This document shows, in pieces, positions 18,313-26,599 of a stretch of DNA of 64,000 nt (positions within the stretch are counted from its first letter, which is position 1; each line of letters starts with the position of its first letter). The position numbers and the translations under genes were made by a program. The notes under the pieces were generated by a model. That model had not been told where the DNA came from, searched no databases, and saw nothing but the letters and a program-made list of their open reading frames with translations. The stretch lies in assembly GCF_003479605.1 (NCBI RefSeq), contig NZ_QUHR01000001.1:1-64000 (forward strand). The letters are read 5' to 3'. The DNA comes from Roseburia sp. AF12-17LB. GTDB taxonomy: Bacteria; Bacillota; Clostridia; Lachnospirales; Lachnospiraceae.

Positions 18313-18690
18313 ATGACAATGAACAATGGATATGCAGCATATCAGAACAGTAAGATTATGACTGCTTCTCCGGCAGAATTGACACTGATGCTTTATGAAG
18401 GCGCCATCAAATTCTGTAATATTGCAATCATGGGAATTGAGGAGAATAATATCCAGAAAGCCCATACAAATATTGTAAAAGTAGAAAATATCATAGAAGA
18501 GTTTCAGGCAACCTTAAATCATAAGTATCCGGTTGCAAAGGACTTTGAAAATGTGTATAGGTACTTACAGGAACGCCTGGTTGAAGCAAACATGAAAAAA
18601 GATAAAGAAATCTTAGAGGAAGTACTGGTACACCTTCGCACCATGCGTGATACTTGGAAAGAGGTAATGAAGCTTGCACACAGCAAATAA
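18313..18690 (+). CDS. fliS: Flagellin chaperone FliS
   Basis: A 125-residue cytoplasmic chaperone that binds the flagellin C terminus before export. The FliS core is clear: YQNSKIMTASPAELTLMLYEGAIKF (residues 10-34), followed by further helices. ATG 18313 is chosen because GGAGGT lies 6 bases upstream; an in-frame GTG at 18289 precedes that site. The 65-base gap after fliD contains a small 6-bp hairpin (18266-18283) without a T-run, so read-through from fliD is likely. In several Firmicutes FliS also cooperates with FliW. Confidence 0.94.
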   Translation: MTMNNGYAAYQNSKIMTASPAELTLMLYEGAIKFCNIAIMGIEENNIQKAHTNIVKVENIIEEFQATLNHKYPVAKDFENVYRYLQERLVEANMKKDKEILEEVLVHLRTMRDTWKEVMKLAHSK

Positions 18691-19159
18691 CAGCTATATT
18701 GAAATCTTAAAACAGAGCCTTACGAAAAAAATAGAACTGCTGGATACAATTATGGCATTAAATGTATTGCAGAAAGATATGCTGGAAAATCCGGATTTAG
18801 ATCCGGATGAACTGGAAGAAAATCTGAACCGTAAGGCAGATCTGGTAGAGCAGTTATCAAAGTTAGATGACGGATTCAGCCAGATTTATGACCGGGTCCG
18901 AGCTGATTTGACAGAGAACCGTGGGGCATATTCGGAAGACATTGCTCAGATGAAGCGGGATATTACCGCAATCATGGACAAGAGCACTGCAATCCAGAGC
19001 CAGGAAAAACGCAATCAGGTATTGATGCAGCAGAAATTTACTTCCGTGAAGAAACAGATTAAGGAAGTAAAGAAATCCAGACAGGCGGTGAATTCCTATT
19101 ACAGAAATATGATGAAAATGGAAACTCCGGGTTCCACATTTCTGGATGATAAGAAGTAG
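18674..19159 (+). CDS. FliT/FlgN-like flagellar accessory protein
   Basis: A 161-residue all-helical protein with heptad-like stretches (LDPDELEENLNRKADLVEQLSKLDDGFSQIYDRV and a Lys-rich QQKFTSVKKQIKEVKKSRQAV). It overlaps the end of fliS by 17 bases and starts at TTG 18674 with GAGGT 8 bases upstream, so translation is probably coupled to fliS. Position, size and helical nature match the FliT-type chaperone usually encoded after fliS, but similarity is weak. I call it FliT/FlgN-like by context. The next element is the flagellin promoter. Confidence 0.65.
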   Translation: MHTANNSYIEILKQSLTKKIELLDTIMALNVLQKDMLENPDLDPDELEENLNRKADLVEQLSKLDDGFSQIYDRVRADLTENRGAYSEDIAQMKRDITAIMDKSTAIQSQEKRNQVLMQQKFTSVKKQIKEVKKSRQAVNSYYRNMMKMETPGSTFLDDKK

Positions 19160-19193
19160 ACTGGAAAAATTTAAAAAAATTTTCCATTTACTA

Positions 19194-19220
19194 TAAAGTA
19201 TCGAGACGACCGTCCGATAT
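19194..19220 (+). promoter_or_regulatory. Sigma-28 promoter of flagellin
   Basis: TAAA (19194-19197), exactly 15 bases, then TCCGATAT (19213-19220) is a near-perfect flagellar sigma promoter. Transcription would start near 19228, giving a leader of about 120 bases. Confidence 0.88.
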
Positions 19221-19307
19221 ATATAACAAGTAAACAAGATATTGTTACTTAGCAGATGGATTTGAGGAGCGTACGGCCGATAAGATATCTGCAACAAAAA
19301 ACAAGTA

Positions 19308-19340
19308 GTCGCAAGGAAGCGACGTTAAATTCAAGGAGGA
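19308..19340 (+). promoter_or_regulatory. Predicted CsrA-binding leader of flagellin mRNA
   Basis: GTCGC (19308-19312) and GCGAC (19319-19323) form a perfect stem whose 6-base loop AAGGAA presents GGA, the CsrA recognition triplet. Ten bases on, the ribosome site AAGGAGGA (19333-19340) contains two further GGA triplets. A GGA-loop hairpin followed by a GGA-rich ribosome site is the two-site layout known for hag repression by CsrA in Bacillus subtilis. Confidence 0.75.
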
Positions 19341-19347
19341 ATTAATT

Positions 19348-20175
19348 ATGGTAGTACAGCACAATTTACAGGCAGCAAACACAAACAGACAGTTAGGTAT
19401 CACAACAAGCGCACAGGCAAAATCAACTGAGAAATTATCTTCTGGTTACAAAATCAACCGTGCAGCAGATGACGCAGCAGGACTTTCCATTTCTGAGAAA
19501 ATGAGAAGCCAGATCCGTGGTCTTAACAAAGCTTCTTCAAACGCACAGGATGGTGTATCTTTAGTACAGACCGCTGAGGGTGCATTAAATGAAACACATT
19601 CTATCTTACAGCGTATGAACGAACTTGCTACACAGGCAGCTAACGGAACTAACACAACTGTTGATAGAAGTGCTATCAAAGCTGAGTTGGATCAGTTAAC
19701 ATCTGAAATCGACCGTATCCAGTCTACCACACAGTTCAACACAATGAACCTGTTAGATGGTACTTTCTCTGGAGCAACAAACAAGATGAAATTACAGGTA
19801 GGTGCCCTTTCCGGACAGTCTATCGACTTCTCAATTGCTAATATGTGCGCATCAAAGATTGGTCTTAAGGCTGCTTTAAGTGTAAGTACATTTACAAAAG
19901 CTGGTTCTTACATGAAATCAGTTCAGGATGCAATCGAAGTTGTTTCTAAACAGCGTTCAGCAATGGGTGCTATCCAGAACCGTCTGGAGCATACAATTGC
20001 CAACCTGGATACCACATCTGAGAATACTCAGTCAGCAGAATCCCGTATCCGTGATACAGATATGGCTTCTGAAATGGTTACATACAGCAAGAATAACATC
20101 CTTGCTCAGGCAGGTCAGTCTATGTTAGCACAGGCTAATCAGTCTACTCAGGGTGTATTATCCTTACTTCAGTAA
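19348..20175 (+). CDS. Flagellin
   Basis: A 275-residue filament subunit (FliC/Hag type) exported by the flagellar apparatus. The D0/D1 N terminus (VVQHNLQAANTNRQLGI...STEKLSSGYKINRAADDAAGLSISEKMRSQIRGL) and the C terminus (TDMASEMVTYSKNNILAQAGQSMLAQANQSTQGVLSLLQ) are conserved. Almost no central D2/D3 domain is present, so this is a short flagellin. Many Ser/Thr lie in the surface-facing centre (about 130-195), available for the glycosylation suggested by the adjacent island. Codon choice is highly biased (CGT, GCA, GAA), as expected for a very highly expressed gene. Own sigma-28 promoter, CsrA-type leader and strong terminator. Confidence 0.97.
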   Translation: MVVQHNLQAANTNRQLGITTSAQAKSTEKLSSGYKINRAADDAAGLSISEKMRSQIRGLNKASSNAQDGVSLVQTAEGALNETHSILQRMNELATQAANGTNTTVDRSAIKAELDQLTSEIDRIQSTTQFNTMNLLDGTFSGATNKMKLQVGALSGQSIDFSIANMCASKIGLKAALSVSTFTKAGSYMKSVQDAIEVVSKQRSAMGAIQNRLEHTIANLDTTSENTQSAESRIRDTDMASEMVTYSKNNILAQAGQSMLAQANQSTQGVLSLLQ

Positions 20176-20199
20176 TCATAAGTACTCAACCATAAAAGT

Positions 20200-20232
20200 A
20201 AAGCTGACCCGAAAGGGTCGGCTTTATTTTTT
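20200..20232 (+). terminator. Strong intrinsic terminator of flagellin
   Basis: AAAGCTGACCC (20200-20210), a GAAA tetraloop and GGGTCGGCTTT (20215-20225) form an 11-bp stem, followed by ATTTTTT. Confidence 0.92.
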
Positions 20233-20268
20233 ACTTTACAGGAAATTGCTTTCCTGTAAAGTAAAAAA
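20227..20268. repeat. Perfect 19-bp inverted repeat
   Basis: Arms 20227-20245 (TTTTTTACTTTACAGGAAA) and 20250-20268 are exact reverse complements around a TTGC loop. It overlaps the T-run of the flagellin terminator and starts with six T and ends with six A, so it could terminate transcription from the opposite side or be the end of a repeated element. Confidence 0.85.
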
Positions 20269-20345
20269 ACGCTCTGCGAGGATGCGCACTGCGGCGTATA
20301 AGCTAGATGGCGCAGGCGCGAGAATGTGCTAAGGCACATTCTTTG
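20269..20345. repeat. GC-rich structured intergenic element
   Basis: This stretch is far more GC-rich than its surroundings and holds nested complementary pieces (TGCGC/GCGCA, CTGCG/CGCAG) and a perfect hairpin AGAATGTGC-TAAG-GCACATTCT (20321-20342). No reading frame is convincing. A shorter stretch with the same words in the same order lies at 49928-49966. It may be a dispersed non-coding repeat. Confidence 0.5.
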
Positions 20346-20374
20346 TTACACGGGTAGTGATAATTATTTTCTTA

Positions 20375-20403
20375 GTGACGAAAAGATTAGTATCATGTAG
20401 AAT
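20375..20403 (+). promoter_or_regulatory. Putative sigma-A promoter of the DUF115 operon
   Basis: GTGACG (20375-20380), 17 bases and TAGAAT (20398-20403) lie 33 bases before the first gene of the glycosylation island. Confidence 0.45.
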
Positions 20404-20435
20404 AGAAGAAAAGAGATAAGACGAGGTACTCTAAA

Positions 20436-20735
20436 GTGGAAGCAGGAAAGTATAGTCAATTACAAGAGGAAATGAAAGCAGTAATCCGGAAGCTGTATCA
20501 GAACCAGCAGGAGGAAACTTATCCATGGATTGGTGCACATATTCAGGAGATAAAGGATAGCCTGTTAGAACAAATTACATATTATACAGAAAAAGGTGAA
20601 ACCGACGTAGCAATACAGGAACAGGCAGTTACTATATTGGAACATTTGATTCATGCATATCAGAATCATCAGATCATGGAACTGGCAGATTGCCTGAACT
20701 ATGAATATGGCAGATATATGGGATGGGAGATATAA
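20436..20735 (+). CDS. Conserved helical protein preceding the Maf gene
   Basis: A 99-residue soluble, mainly helical protein that I do not recognise. It starts at GTG 20436 with GAGGT 8 bases upstream. Its stop is one base before the start of the large DUF115 gene, so the two are translationally coupled and probably functionally linked. The composition is rich in Glu, Gln and Tyr, with a heptad-like region (VTILEHLIHAYQNHQIMELADCLNYEY, about 66-92). Its place at the head of a putative flagellin-glycosylation locus suggests an adaptor or chaperone, but no motif supports a specific role. Confidence 0.65.
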   Translation: MEAGKYSQLQEEMKAVIRKLYQNQQEETYPWIGAHIQEIKDSLLEQITYYTEKGETDVAIQEQAVTILEHLIHAYQNHQIMELADCLNYEYGRYMGWEI

Positions 20736-20736
20736 T

Positions 20737-22569
20737 ATGACGATATACGAAAAGAATATGCAGGCAATCCGGGAACATCATGTAAGACTTTATGAATATC
20801 TGGAAACGGCACAGCCGGAGCAATCAGTAGAGATACGCTATGAAGCAGCGGAAGATGAAATGCTTTATCCGATTGTGACAAAGGGCGGATTGGAATACCG
20901 GTTAAATAGTAAATATAATCCAAAGGAAGCATCCATGCAGTATGTCAGCCAGTTTGAAAAAGAAGGCTCCTACAGTGTGTTCTTTCTTTTGGGATTTGGA
21001 GACGGAAGAAGTATAGAAGCATTGGCGCAGACGCTGGATGAGACCATGACACTTATTGTATATGAACCATCCATTGCTATTTTCCAAAAAACATTAGAGA
21101 CCTTTGATTATACTGAACTTTTAAAGAAGAAAAATGTGTATTTGATAGTAGAGTCAGAGAACATGCTGCAGGATTATTTAGAATCCGGTATCAGCTTCAA
21201 CAATATCCGGATGCTGCGTCTTGGTATTCTTCCGAATTATGATTCCATTTATCCGAAGGAATGTAAACATATGTTAGAGACTATGATATATTTCATGAAT
21301 AAGACGAAAACATATCGAAATACCATCTATAATTTCCGGGATGAGTTTGCGGCACATGCTCTCAGTAATATGTATGATTATCTCTGGCAGACAGATACCC
21401 ATTATCTGAAAGAATGTCTTGCGGAGGAGGACTTGAGCGATGTACCGGCAATTATTGTGGCGGCAGGACCATCCTTAAATAAAAATGTGCAGGAACTGAA
21501 GCGGGCGAAAGGAAAAGCATTGATTCTTGTGGTGGATGCAGCACTCCGGGCAGTAGTAAATGCCGGAATTACACCAGATTTGGGAATGACGGTAGACGCA
21601 AGAGTTGCAGACCGCTTTTTTGAAGGAATTGATATCAGCACATTTCCGTTTGTATTTGAGGCAATATCCAGAGAAGAAATCGTAAAGAGACATACCGGCA
21701 AACATTTCTATGATGAATTTCCGTGTAATATGTTTGCAAAGGCTGTAATAGAAAGAAAAGGCTATGTCTTGGATGATATTTTAACCGGAGGTTCTATTTC
21801 TACCAGCGCATTTTCGCTGGTAAAGGCACTGGGTTTTAAGAAAATTGTATTTATCGGCCAGGACCTTGCTTTTACCGGAGGACAGAGCTATAACAGCGGT
21901 CTGAAAATGGATGAAAAAGAGAATGAGCAGCATCAGAAGAAACGTGTCATTGTGCAGGTAAAGGGCAATGATGGAACCATGCTGGATACAGACTATCAGA
22001 TGGATATGTACCGGAAATGGATTGAAAATGAAATTTTAAAATTGCCGGAGGATATTACGGTAATCAATGCAACAGAGGGCGGTGCAAAAATAGAAGGCGC
22101 AAAAGTGATGACATTAAAAGAAGTCATTGATTCCTGCACGAAAGAAATTGATTTCGAAAAATTATTGCAGGAAGTACCACTGGCATTTACAGAAGAAGAA
22201 CGGCAGGATATTATCGATGAGATAAAGGAAGAGCCGAAGCGTCTGGAAGAAGTAAAGGAAAATATTAAGAAAGCAACAGAAGTGGCAGAGCAGTTAGAAC
22301 AAGCATCCAAAGATGGCGATGTAGAGGAGCAGAAGAAAATGCTGACAGAATTTGGGAATCTCAATGAAGAAATCCAGAAGGAACCGGTGCAGGATTTGTT
22401 ACTATATTATAACAGTGAAATAGAATTTTCCATTGGGGATGATGTATTATCTGCAGATTTAACAATACCAGACTTATGCAATCGTGCAAAAGCCTGGTAC
22501 AAAGGCTATGAATCTGCGGTAGATCGACTCATAGCAGATTTACATGAAAAATTTATTGACCGTCTATAA
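20737..22569 (+). CDS. Motility accessory factor (Maf), DUF115-family glycosyltransferase
   Basis: A 610-residue DUF115 protein. The central domain has the family core AIIVAAGPSLNKNVQELKRAKGK and ITPDLGMTVDA, followed by TGGSISTSAFSLVKALGFKKIVFIGQDLAFTGG. Maf proteins transfer nonulosonic acids to flagellin Ser/Thr in Campylobacter, Aeromonas, Geobacillus and Clostridium. Residues about 505-555 are a charged coiled coil. ATG 20737 is chosen because it has GGGAG upstream and lies just after the stop of the preceding gene. No pseudaminic or legionaminic acid synthesis genes are in the window, so the donor is made elsewhere or differs. The 3' end overlaps a convergent gene by 17 bases. Confidence 0.85.
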   Translation: MTIYEKNMQAIREHHVRLYEYLETAQPEQSVEIRYEAAEDEMLYPIVTKGGLEYRLNSKYNPKEASMQYVSQFEKEGSYSVFFLLGFGDGRSIEALAQTLDETMTLIVYEPSIAIFQKTLETFDYTELLKKKNVYLIVESENMLQDYLESGISFNNIRMLRLGILPNYDSIYPKECKHMLETMIYFMNKTKTYRNTIYNFRDEFAAHALSNMYDYLWQTDTHYLKECLAEEDLSDVPAIIVAAGPSLNKNVQELKRAKGKALILVVDAALRAVVNAGITPDLGMTVDARVADRFFEGIDISTFPFVFEAISREEIVKRHTGKHFYDEFPCNMFAKAVIERKGYVLDDILTGGSISTSAFSLVKALGFKKIVFIGQDLAFTGGQSYNSGLKMDEKENEQHQKKRVIVQVKGNDGTMLDTDYQMDMYRKWIENEILKLPEDITVINATEGGAKIEGAKVMTLKEVIDSCTKEIDFEKLLQEVPLAFTEEERQDIIDEIKEEPKRLEEVKENIKKATEVAEQLEQASKDGDVEEQKKMLTEFGNLNEEIQKEPVQDLLLYYNSEIEFSIGDDVLSADLTIPDLCNRAKAWYKGYESAVDRLIADLHEKFIDRL

Positions 22570-23722
22570 CAGATAACATGGTTTGAATCCGGTGCTCAAA
22601 GGTGTGGGCATCTAAAATTTTACCAAGGGCGTTGGCAGCAATCTGCTGACGTTCTTTTTCGTGGGAAAGATAATAGTCGGCATAAGTTTCTGCTTCCTCA
22701 TAGGAAGAATAATAAATGAAATCTTCTCCCGGAACAAAGTAATTCAGAAAATCTTCCTGATAATTGGTCAGCAGGAAACCACCGCTTCCCATAATATCGA
22801 ATGCCCGCAGAGGAATGCCCTTTTGGATACTGCGCAATGTAATGTTAAGATTAATCTTTGAATGTTGGAAAACCAGAGGCATAATTTCATAATAGTCAAT
22901 GGCTCCCATATTTTCTACTTTGGGAAGCTGCGGAGTAGGATTGTTGGTATAAAGCTTCACCTGATGCACTGCGGAAAGCTTTTTTAGGATTGCAGTGCGG
23001 TCTAATTCTGCCAGTTTCCTGGCAAGGAAATAGTTGGCATAAATATAGCGCGGTGTTTCGATGCCGTCTTCATTTGGCGCATATGGAACGGATTTTTGCA
23101 TATCACTTAAGATGGTATCATTTAATAAACCGGGAATTAGGAATTCACCATATACCTGCTGCTGGGCGGCAATAATTGCATCGAGGTATCCCTTCGTAAA
23201 GGCAGGAAGCTTCTGATATAAGCGGTCATAAAGCAGGTGGTCTTCGTTATAAAGAGAACCGACAAAAGAAATCTCGGAAGAGATTTTATCAAGGATAGAA
23301 TCTGCTGCCTGCATGGTGGAAAGTCTTTTTGCATTTGCAGCAAGCGGCAGATAGAATACCCGGTCAATGCCCCCCTGCTTTAACTCTTCGTAAATCGGAT
23401 AATCGAAAAGAAAAATATAATTGGTGGGATAAGTAATCGTAAAGGAATACAAAGCCACCAGCGGACTGTCATAAACATAGGAAACATAACGGAGATTATG
23501 CCGATGAGTGCAGGTGGCAAGAATCGGATAATAGTTAAAGGAAAATACAAAGTCGTAGGAAGTATTTTCTACAGCGGCATCAAAAGCCGCATCATAGGCA
23601 GCACTTTTGCGGACATTATAATCCTCGTGCATAAATAAATCCGTTTCAATGTTACAGTTATGAAATGCTTCTAACATATCTTTTTTGGCAAAAGCCGGTG
23701 AATCAAGAAATAATATTTTCAT
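22553..23722 (-). CDS. CgeB-like (DUF3880) glycosyltransferase, paralogue A
   Basis: A 389-residue protein with an N-terminal DUF3880-like domain (MKILFLDSPAFAKKD, then YDFVFSFNYYPILA and YVYDSPL) and a C-terminal GT-B-type domain like CgeB (SKINLNITLRSIQKGIPLRAFDIMGSGGFLLTNYQED, then HEKERQQIAANA). These proteins modify spore-coat or flagellar glycans in Firmicutes. It is one of at least four paralogues here (also 23736, 28364 and 40357). ATG at 23722 is chosen for the AAAGGAA site upstream. It is transcribed after paralogue B on the minus strand, and its tail overlaps the convergent Maf gene. Sugar and acceptor are unknown. Confidence 0.75.
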   Translation of the reverse strand: MKILFLDSPAFAKKDMLEAFHNCNIETDLFMHEDYNVRKSAAYDAAFDAAVENTSYDFVFSFNYYPILATCTHRHNLRYVSYVYDSPLVALYSFTITYPTNYIFLFDYPIYEELKQGGIDRVFYLPLAANAKRLSTMQAADSILDKISSEISFVGSLYNEDHLLYDRLYQKLPAFTKGYLDAIIAAQQQVYGEFLIPGLLNDTILSDMQKSVPYAPNEDGIETPRYIYANYFLARKLAELDRTAILKKLSAVHQVKLYTNNPTPQLPKVENMGAIDYYEIMPLVFQHSKINLNITLRSIQKGIPLRAFDIMGSGGFLLTNYQEDFLNYFVPGEDFIYYSSYEEAETYADYYLSHEKERQQIAANALGKILDAHTFEHRIQTMLSVIDGQ

Positions 23723-23735
23723 AGAGTTCCTTTCA

Positions 23736-24902
23736 TTAAAGAGAAATCGCAGATGATAACATTTTCTGAAGCTGCTTCTCATAAGTATAATGATTTAATA
23801 CTTTTTGATAGCCGTTTGCAGCAATTTCTTTCCGTTCTTTTTCATGGGAAAGATAGTATTCGCATTTAGACAGAAGGTCATCAGGACTGGTAAAGATGTC
23901 TAAATCTTCTCCAATGGTAAAACATTCACTTAAATCATTCTGATAATTTGTCAGTAAGAAGCCACCGCATCCAAGAACATCAAAGACACGAAGGGGAATA
24001 CCATTCCGGATGGATTTGCAGGTCATGTTCAGATTAATTTTGCTGTGGGCAAAGACCTGAGGCATTTCTGTTAAAGTCTTAACCCGTCCACGATTGTGGA
24101 CAGGAAGAGCGTCTGCATCACTTCCGGTGTATAAGTCTACTGAAAAATGGGAGCCAAGAAGGGACAATAGGTGCTTCCGCTCATTGGCAGTTACCTTCAT
24201 GCCAAGGTACTGCTGTGCAATGATATCCCGGTCAACCCGTCTGGCTTTTTCCGGCGGAATATAATAATCCGGCATACAGTCAATAAATTCTTTGACAATA
24301 GAATCCGGCAGCAATTCATTTAAAAGAAACGCACCGTAAATCTGTTCCTGTGCATCCATAATTCCATTCAGATAACCTTCGAGATAAGGGGAAGGATTCT
24401 TGATGGAATCATAAGGACATTTCTCTGTATAAAGCGAGCCTACAAAGGAAATATCACTTTTGTAGGAATCGGGATTGACATCAGTAAGAACGGAATTCCA
24501 ACGGTTTACATTGGTTGCCAGCGGCAGGAAAAAGGTATGAGCCGGGTTATATGGCGCAAAGTCCTGATATTGCATGGAATCAAAGAGAAAAATACGGTTC
24601 CACTCATTCGAATAGGAATCCGAATATAATTCCATGACAGGACTGTCTACCGTCCAGCAGATATAAGGAAGCTTCATGATATTACAGATTTCCGATAAAA
24701 CAGGATAAAAGTTTATCGAGAAAATGCAGTCGAAGGAAGATGATAACAGTGTATCAGAAACATGCTTGATGACTGTCTGTGTGGGAATATTTTTATCGGT
24801 AATTTCAAGATTAATACAGAATACTTCATGCCCTAAATGCTTCATGGCTTCGATAATATCCGGTTCGCAAATGCTTCCATAACGGTAGAATAGTATTTTC
24901 AT
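23736..24902 (-). CDS. CgeB-like (DUF3880) glycosyltransferase, paralogue B
   Basis: A 388-residue paralogue of the downstream protein, with the same layout: MKILFYRYGSICEPD at the N terminus, FDCIFSINFYPVL and WTVDSPV in the first domain, DISFVGSLY in the middle, and SKINLNMTCKSIRNGIPLRVFDVLGCGGFLLTNYQND in the C-terminal GT-B domain. The start at 24902 has a GAGGAAAG site on the minus strand. It heads a two-gene minus-strand unit divergent from the large glycan operon at 25021. The shared AT-rich gap of 118 bases contains TATAAT-like boxes for both strands but no clear -35. Confidence 0.75.
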   Translation of the reverse strand: MKILFYRYGSICEPDIIEAMKHLGHEVFCINLEITDKNIPTQTVIKHVSDTLLSSSFDCIFSINFYPVLSEICNIMKLPYICWTVDSPVMELYSDSYSNEWNRIFLFDSMQYQDFAPYNPAHTFFLPLATNVNRWNSVLTDVNPDSYKSDISFVGSLYTEKCPYDSIKNPSPYLEGYLNGIMDAQEQIYGAFLLNELLPDSIVKEFIDCMPDYYIPPEKARRVDRDIIAQQYLGMKVTANERKHLLSLLGSHFSVDLYTGSDADALPVHNRGRVKTLTEMPQVFAHSKINLNMTCKSIRNGIPLRVFDVLGCGGFLLTNYQNDLSECFTIGEDLDIFTSPDDLLSKCEYYLSHEKERKEIAANGYQKVLNHYTYEKQLQKMLSSAISL

Positions 24903-25020
24903 GATAAACTTTCCTCTTCCTTGGATATAGAGTATAATAACTATAACTATTGTAACGAAATCGAAAGAAAGAAACAAGGTTAGAATAAGGAGAAATCGTC
25001 GCAGGACGAAAAGAAAATAT

Positions 25021-26598
25021 ATGGAACAGTTTTTTATGATTTTACAAAGAGGACTGGGGCAGCTGGATGCAACAGGGGAATATGAAGAAGGAACGCTGCG
25101 GGAGTTAAAGGAAAGCTACCAGAAATTTGATGCAGCGATGCAGCAGAATATGCTGCGCGTAATAGAACAGTCATTGGCAAAGTTTCCAATAACATTGCAG
25201 ATTTACATCTGGTCATCCCTGCTGGCGGTTCTTCGGGATGAAAAAATCATTCCTTATATGGGAGAATTAACGGCAGATGACTCTTTGAATTTATGGCAGA
25301 AAGTGGAATTAATGAATCAGTTGCAGCGGACAATTTTTGCCAGTGAAATGATAAAGGATGACGAGGCAGAATATAAGAGAAACAGTGACGCTTATACTGC
25401 ATTGATGGATGAAATCAGACAGCGGAATAAAAAGGAATTTTCCTATCTGCCGTGGGAAAAACGGAATAAAAAAATTGTTCTGATAACAAAACAGTTTATC
25501 GGAAGACAGCATGCACCGACGGAAATAACATTGCAGATGAACCGTTATTTAAAGGAACTGGGTTACGAAGTGGTATTATATGTCGCCTATATGCCAAATC
25601 GGAATACAGCACCGTTGTGGTATAAGCAGTGTCTGTGGAATAATTTTATGAATACAGCAGGAACATTTCAGGGAGAGATAGAAGGAGAGGAACTGAAGGG
25701 TTATAATCTGCTTTTTACACAGGAAAATTATCCGGAACAGCTTTATGATGCGGCGGAAATGATATGGCAGGAAGCACCTGAGTGGGTGCTTGAAATCGGT
25801 GATAAAACAATATTGGCAGATTTATGCCGGCAGTTTACCACCGTATTGACCAGAAGGTGTGTTAAGACAATTCCGGTAACCAATGCACCGATTATCGTAC
25901 TGGCTTCGGATTATACCATGGCGGAAGAAAGACGATATCAGAGCTGGCTGAAACCGTACCAGCAGTTTGTGGAAGTAAAACATTCCATTGTGGGAAATAC
26001 AGTGGTTGTGGAAAAAGAGAAGAAAGAAAATTATGGCATCCCAGAAGACAAGTTCGTAATTTTACTGGTGGGAAACCGGCTGGTGCAGGAAGTAACAGAG
26101 GATTTCCTTAAGACGATTTATACGATGCTAGAGGAAAATCCAAAAGCAGTACTGGCGGTTATTGGAAATTGCGAGGCACTGGAAAAAAGGATAGCAGAAG
26201 CATATCGGGAGCGTTTTTATTTCCTTGGATATACCGAAGAATTACAGAAAACCATGACCATAGGAGATTTGTTTTTGAACCCGCCAAGACAGGGCGGCGG
26301 TACCGGAGCCATGTATGCAATTTTACAGGAAATTCCGGTAGTGACACTGGACAACTGCGATGTGCAGGTAAATGTGGGCAAGGTATTCACCTGTGATTCT
26401 ATTGAGTCGATGGTAAATCTGGTACATCAATATTGTGAAGATAAAGGATTCATGGAGAAGAAGAAGGAAGCATGCCGCAGAAAAGCAGAGGAAATTCTTG
26501 CAGTAGATGAAAAAGAAAACTATCGAAGGTTATGTGAATTTGTGGAAACTTATACGATAAGGCAGGAAAAGCAGGTACAGCATCCGGACGGGAGATAA
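25021..26598 (+). CDS. Glycosyltransferase-like protein (GT-B, group 1)
   Basis: A 525-residue protein. An N-terminal helical region of about 150 residues precedes a glycosyltransferase fold: KIVLITKQFIG starts the first Rossmann-like domain, and the second has KFVILLVGNRL, AVLAVIGNC, FYFLGYTEE and GDLFLNPPRQGGGTGAMYAILQEIPVV, the usual donor-binding shape of GT4/GT41-like enzymes. The ribosome site is weak (GGACGAAAAG), and an in-frame ATG at 25036 is possible, so the start is uncertain. It is first in a nearly gapless run to 39818. A role in flagellin or surface glycan assembly follows from context only. Confidence 0.7.
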   Translation: MEQFFMILQRGLGQLDATGEYEEGTLRELKESYQKFDAAMQQNMLRVIEQSLAKFPITLQIYIWSSLLAVLRDEKIIPYMGELTADDSLNLWQKVELMNQLQRTIFASEMIKDDEAEYKRNSDAYTALMDEIRQRNKKEFSYLPWEKRNKKIVLITKQFIGRQHAPTEITLQMNRYLKELGYEVVLYVAYMPNRNTAPLWYKQCLWNNFMNTAGTFQGEIEGEELKGYNLLFTQENYPEQLYDAAEMIWQEAPEWVLEIGDKTILADLCRQFTTVLTRRCVKTIPVTNAPIIVLASDYTMAEERRYQSWLKPYQQFVEVKHSIVGNTVVVEKEKKENYGIPEDKFVILLVGNRLVQEVTEDFLKTIYTMLEENPKAVLAVIGNCEALEKRIAEAYRERFYFLGYTEELQKTMTIGDLFLNPPRQGGGTGAMYAILQEIPVVTLDNCDVQVNVGKVFTCDSIESMVNLVHQYCEDKGFMEKKKEACRRKAEEILAVDEKENYRRLCEFVETYTIRQEKQVQHPDGR

Positions 26599-26599
26599 C

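Noticed and set aside
19276-19283. Second GCCGATAA in the flagellin leader
   Set aside because: The -35 position reads TGGA, and a much better promoter lies 63 bases upstream.
24997-25013. Small TCGTC-GCAG-GACGA hairpin before the first glycan operon gene, considered as a CsrA site
   Set aside because: GGA is split between loop and stem, not displayed in the loop, and the stem is only 5 bp.
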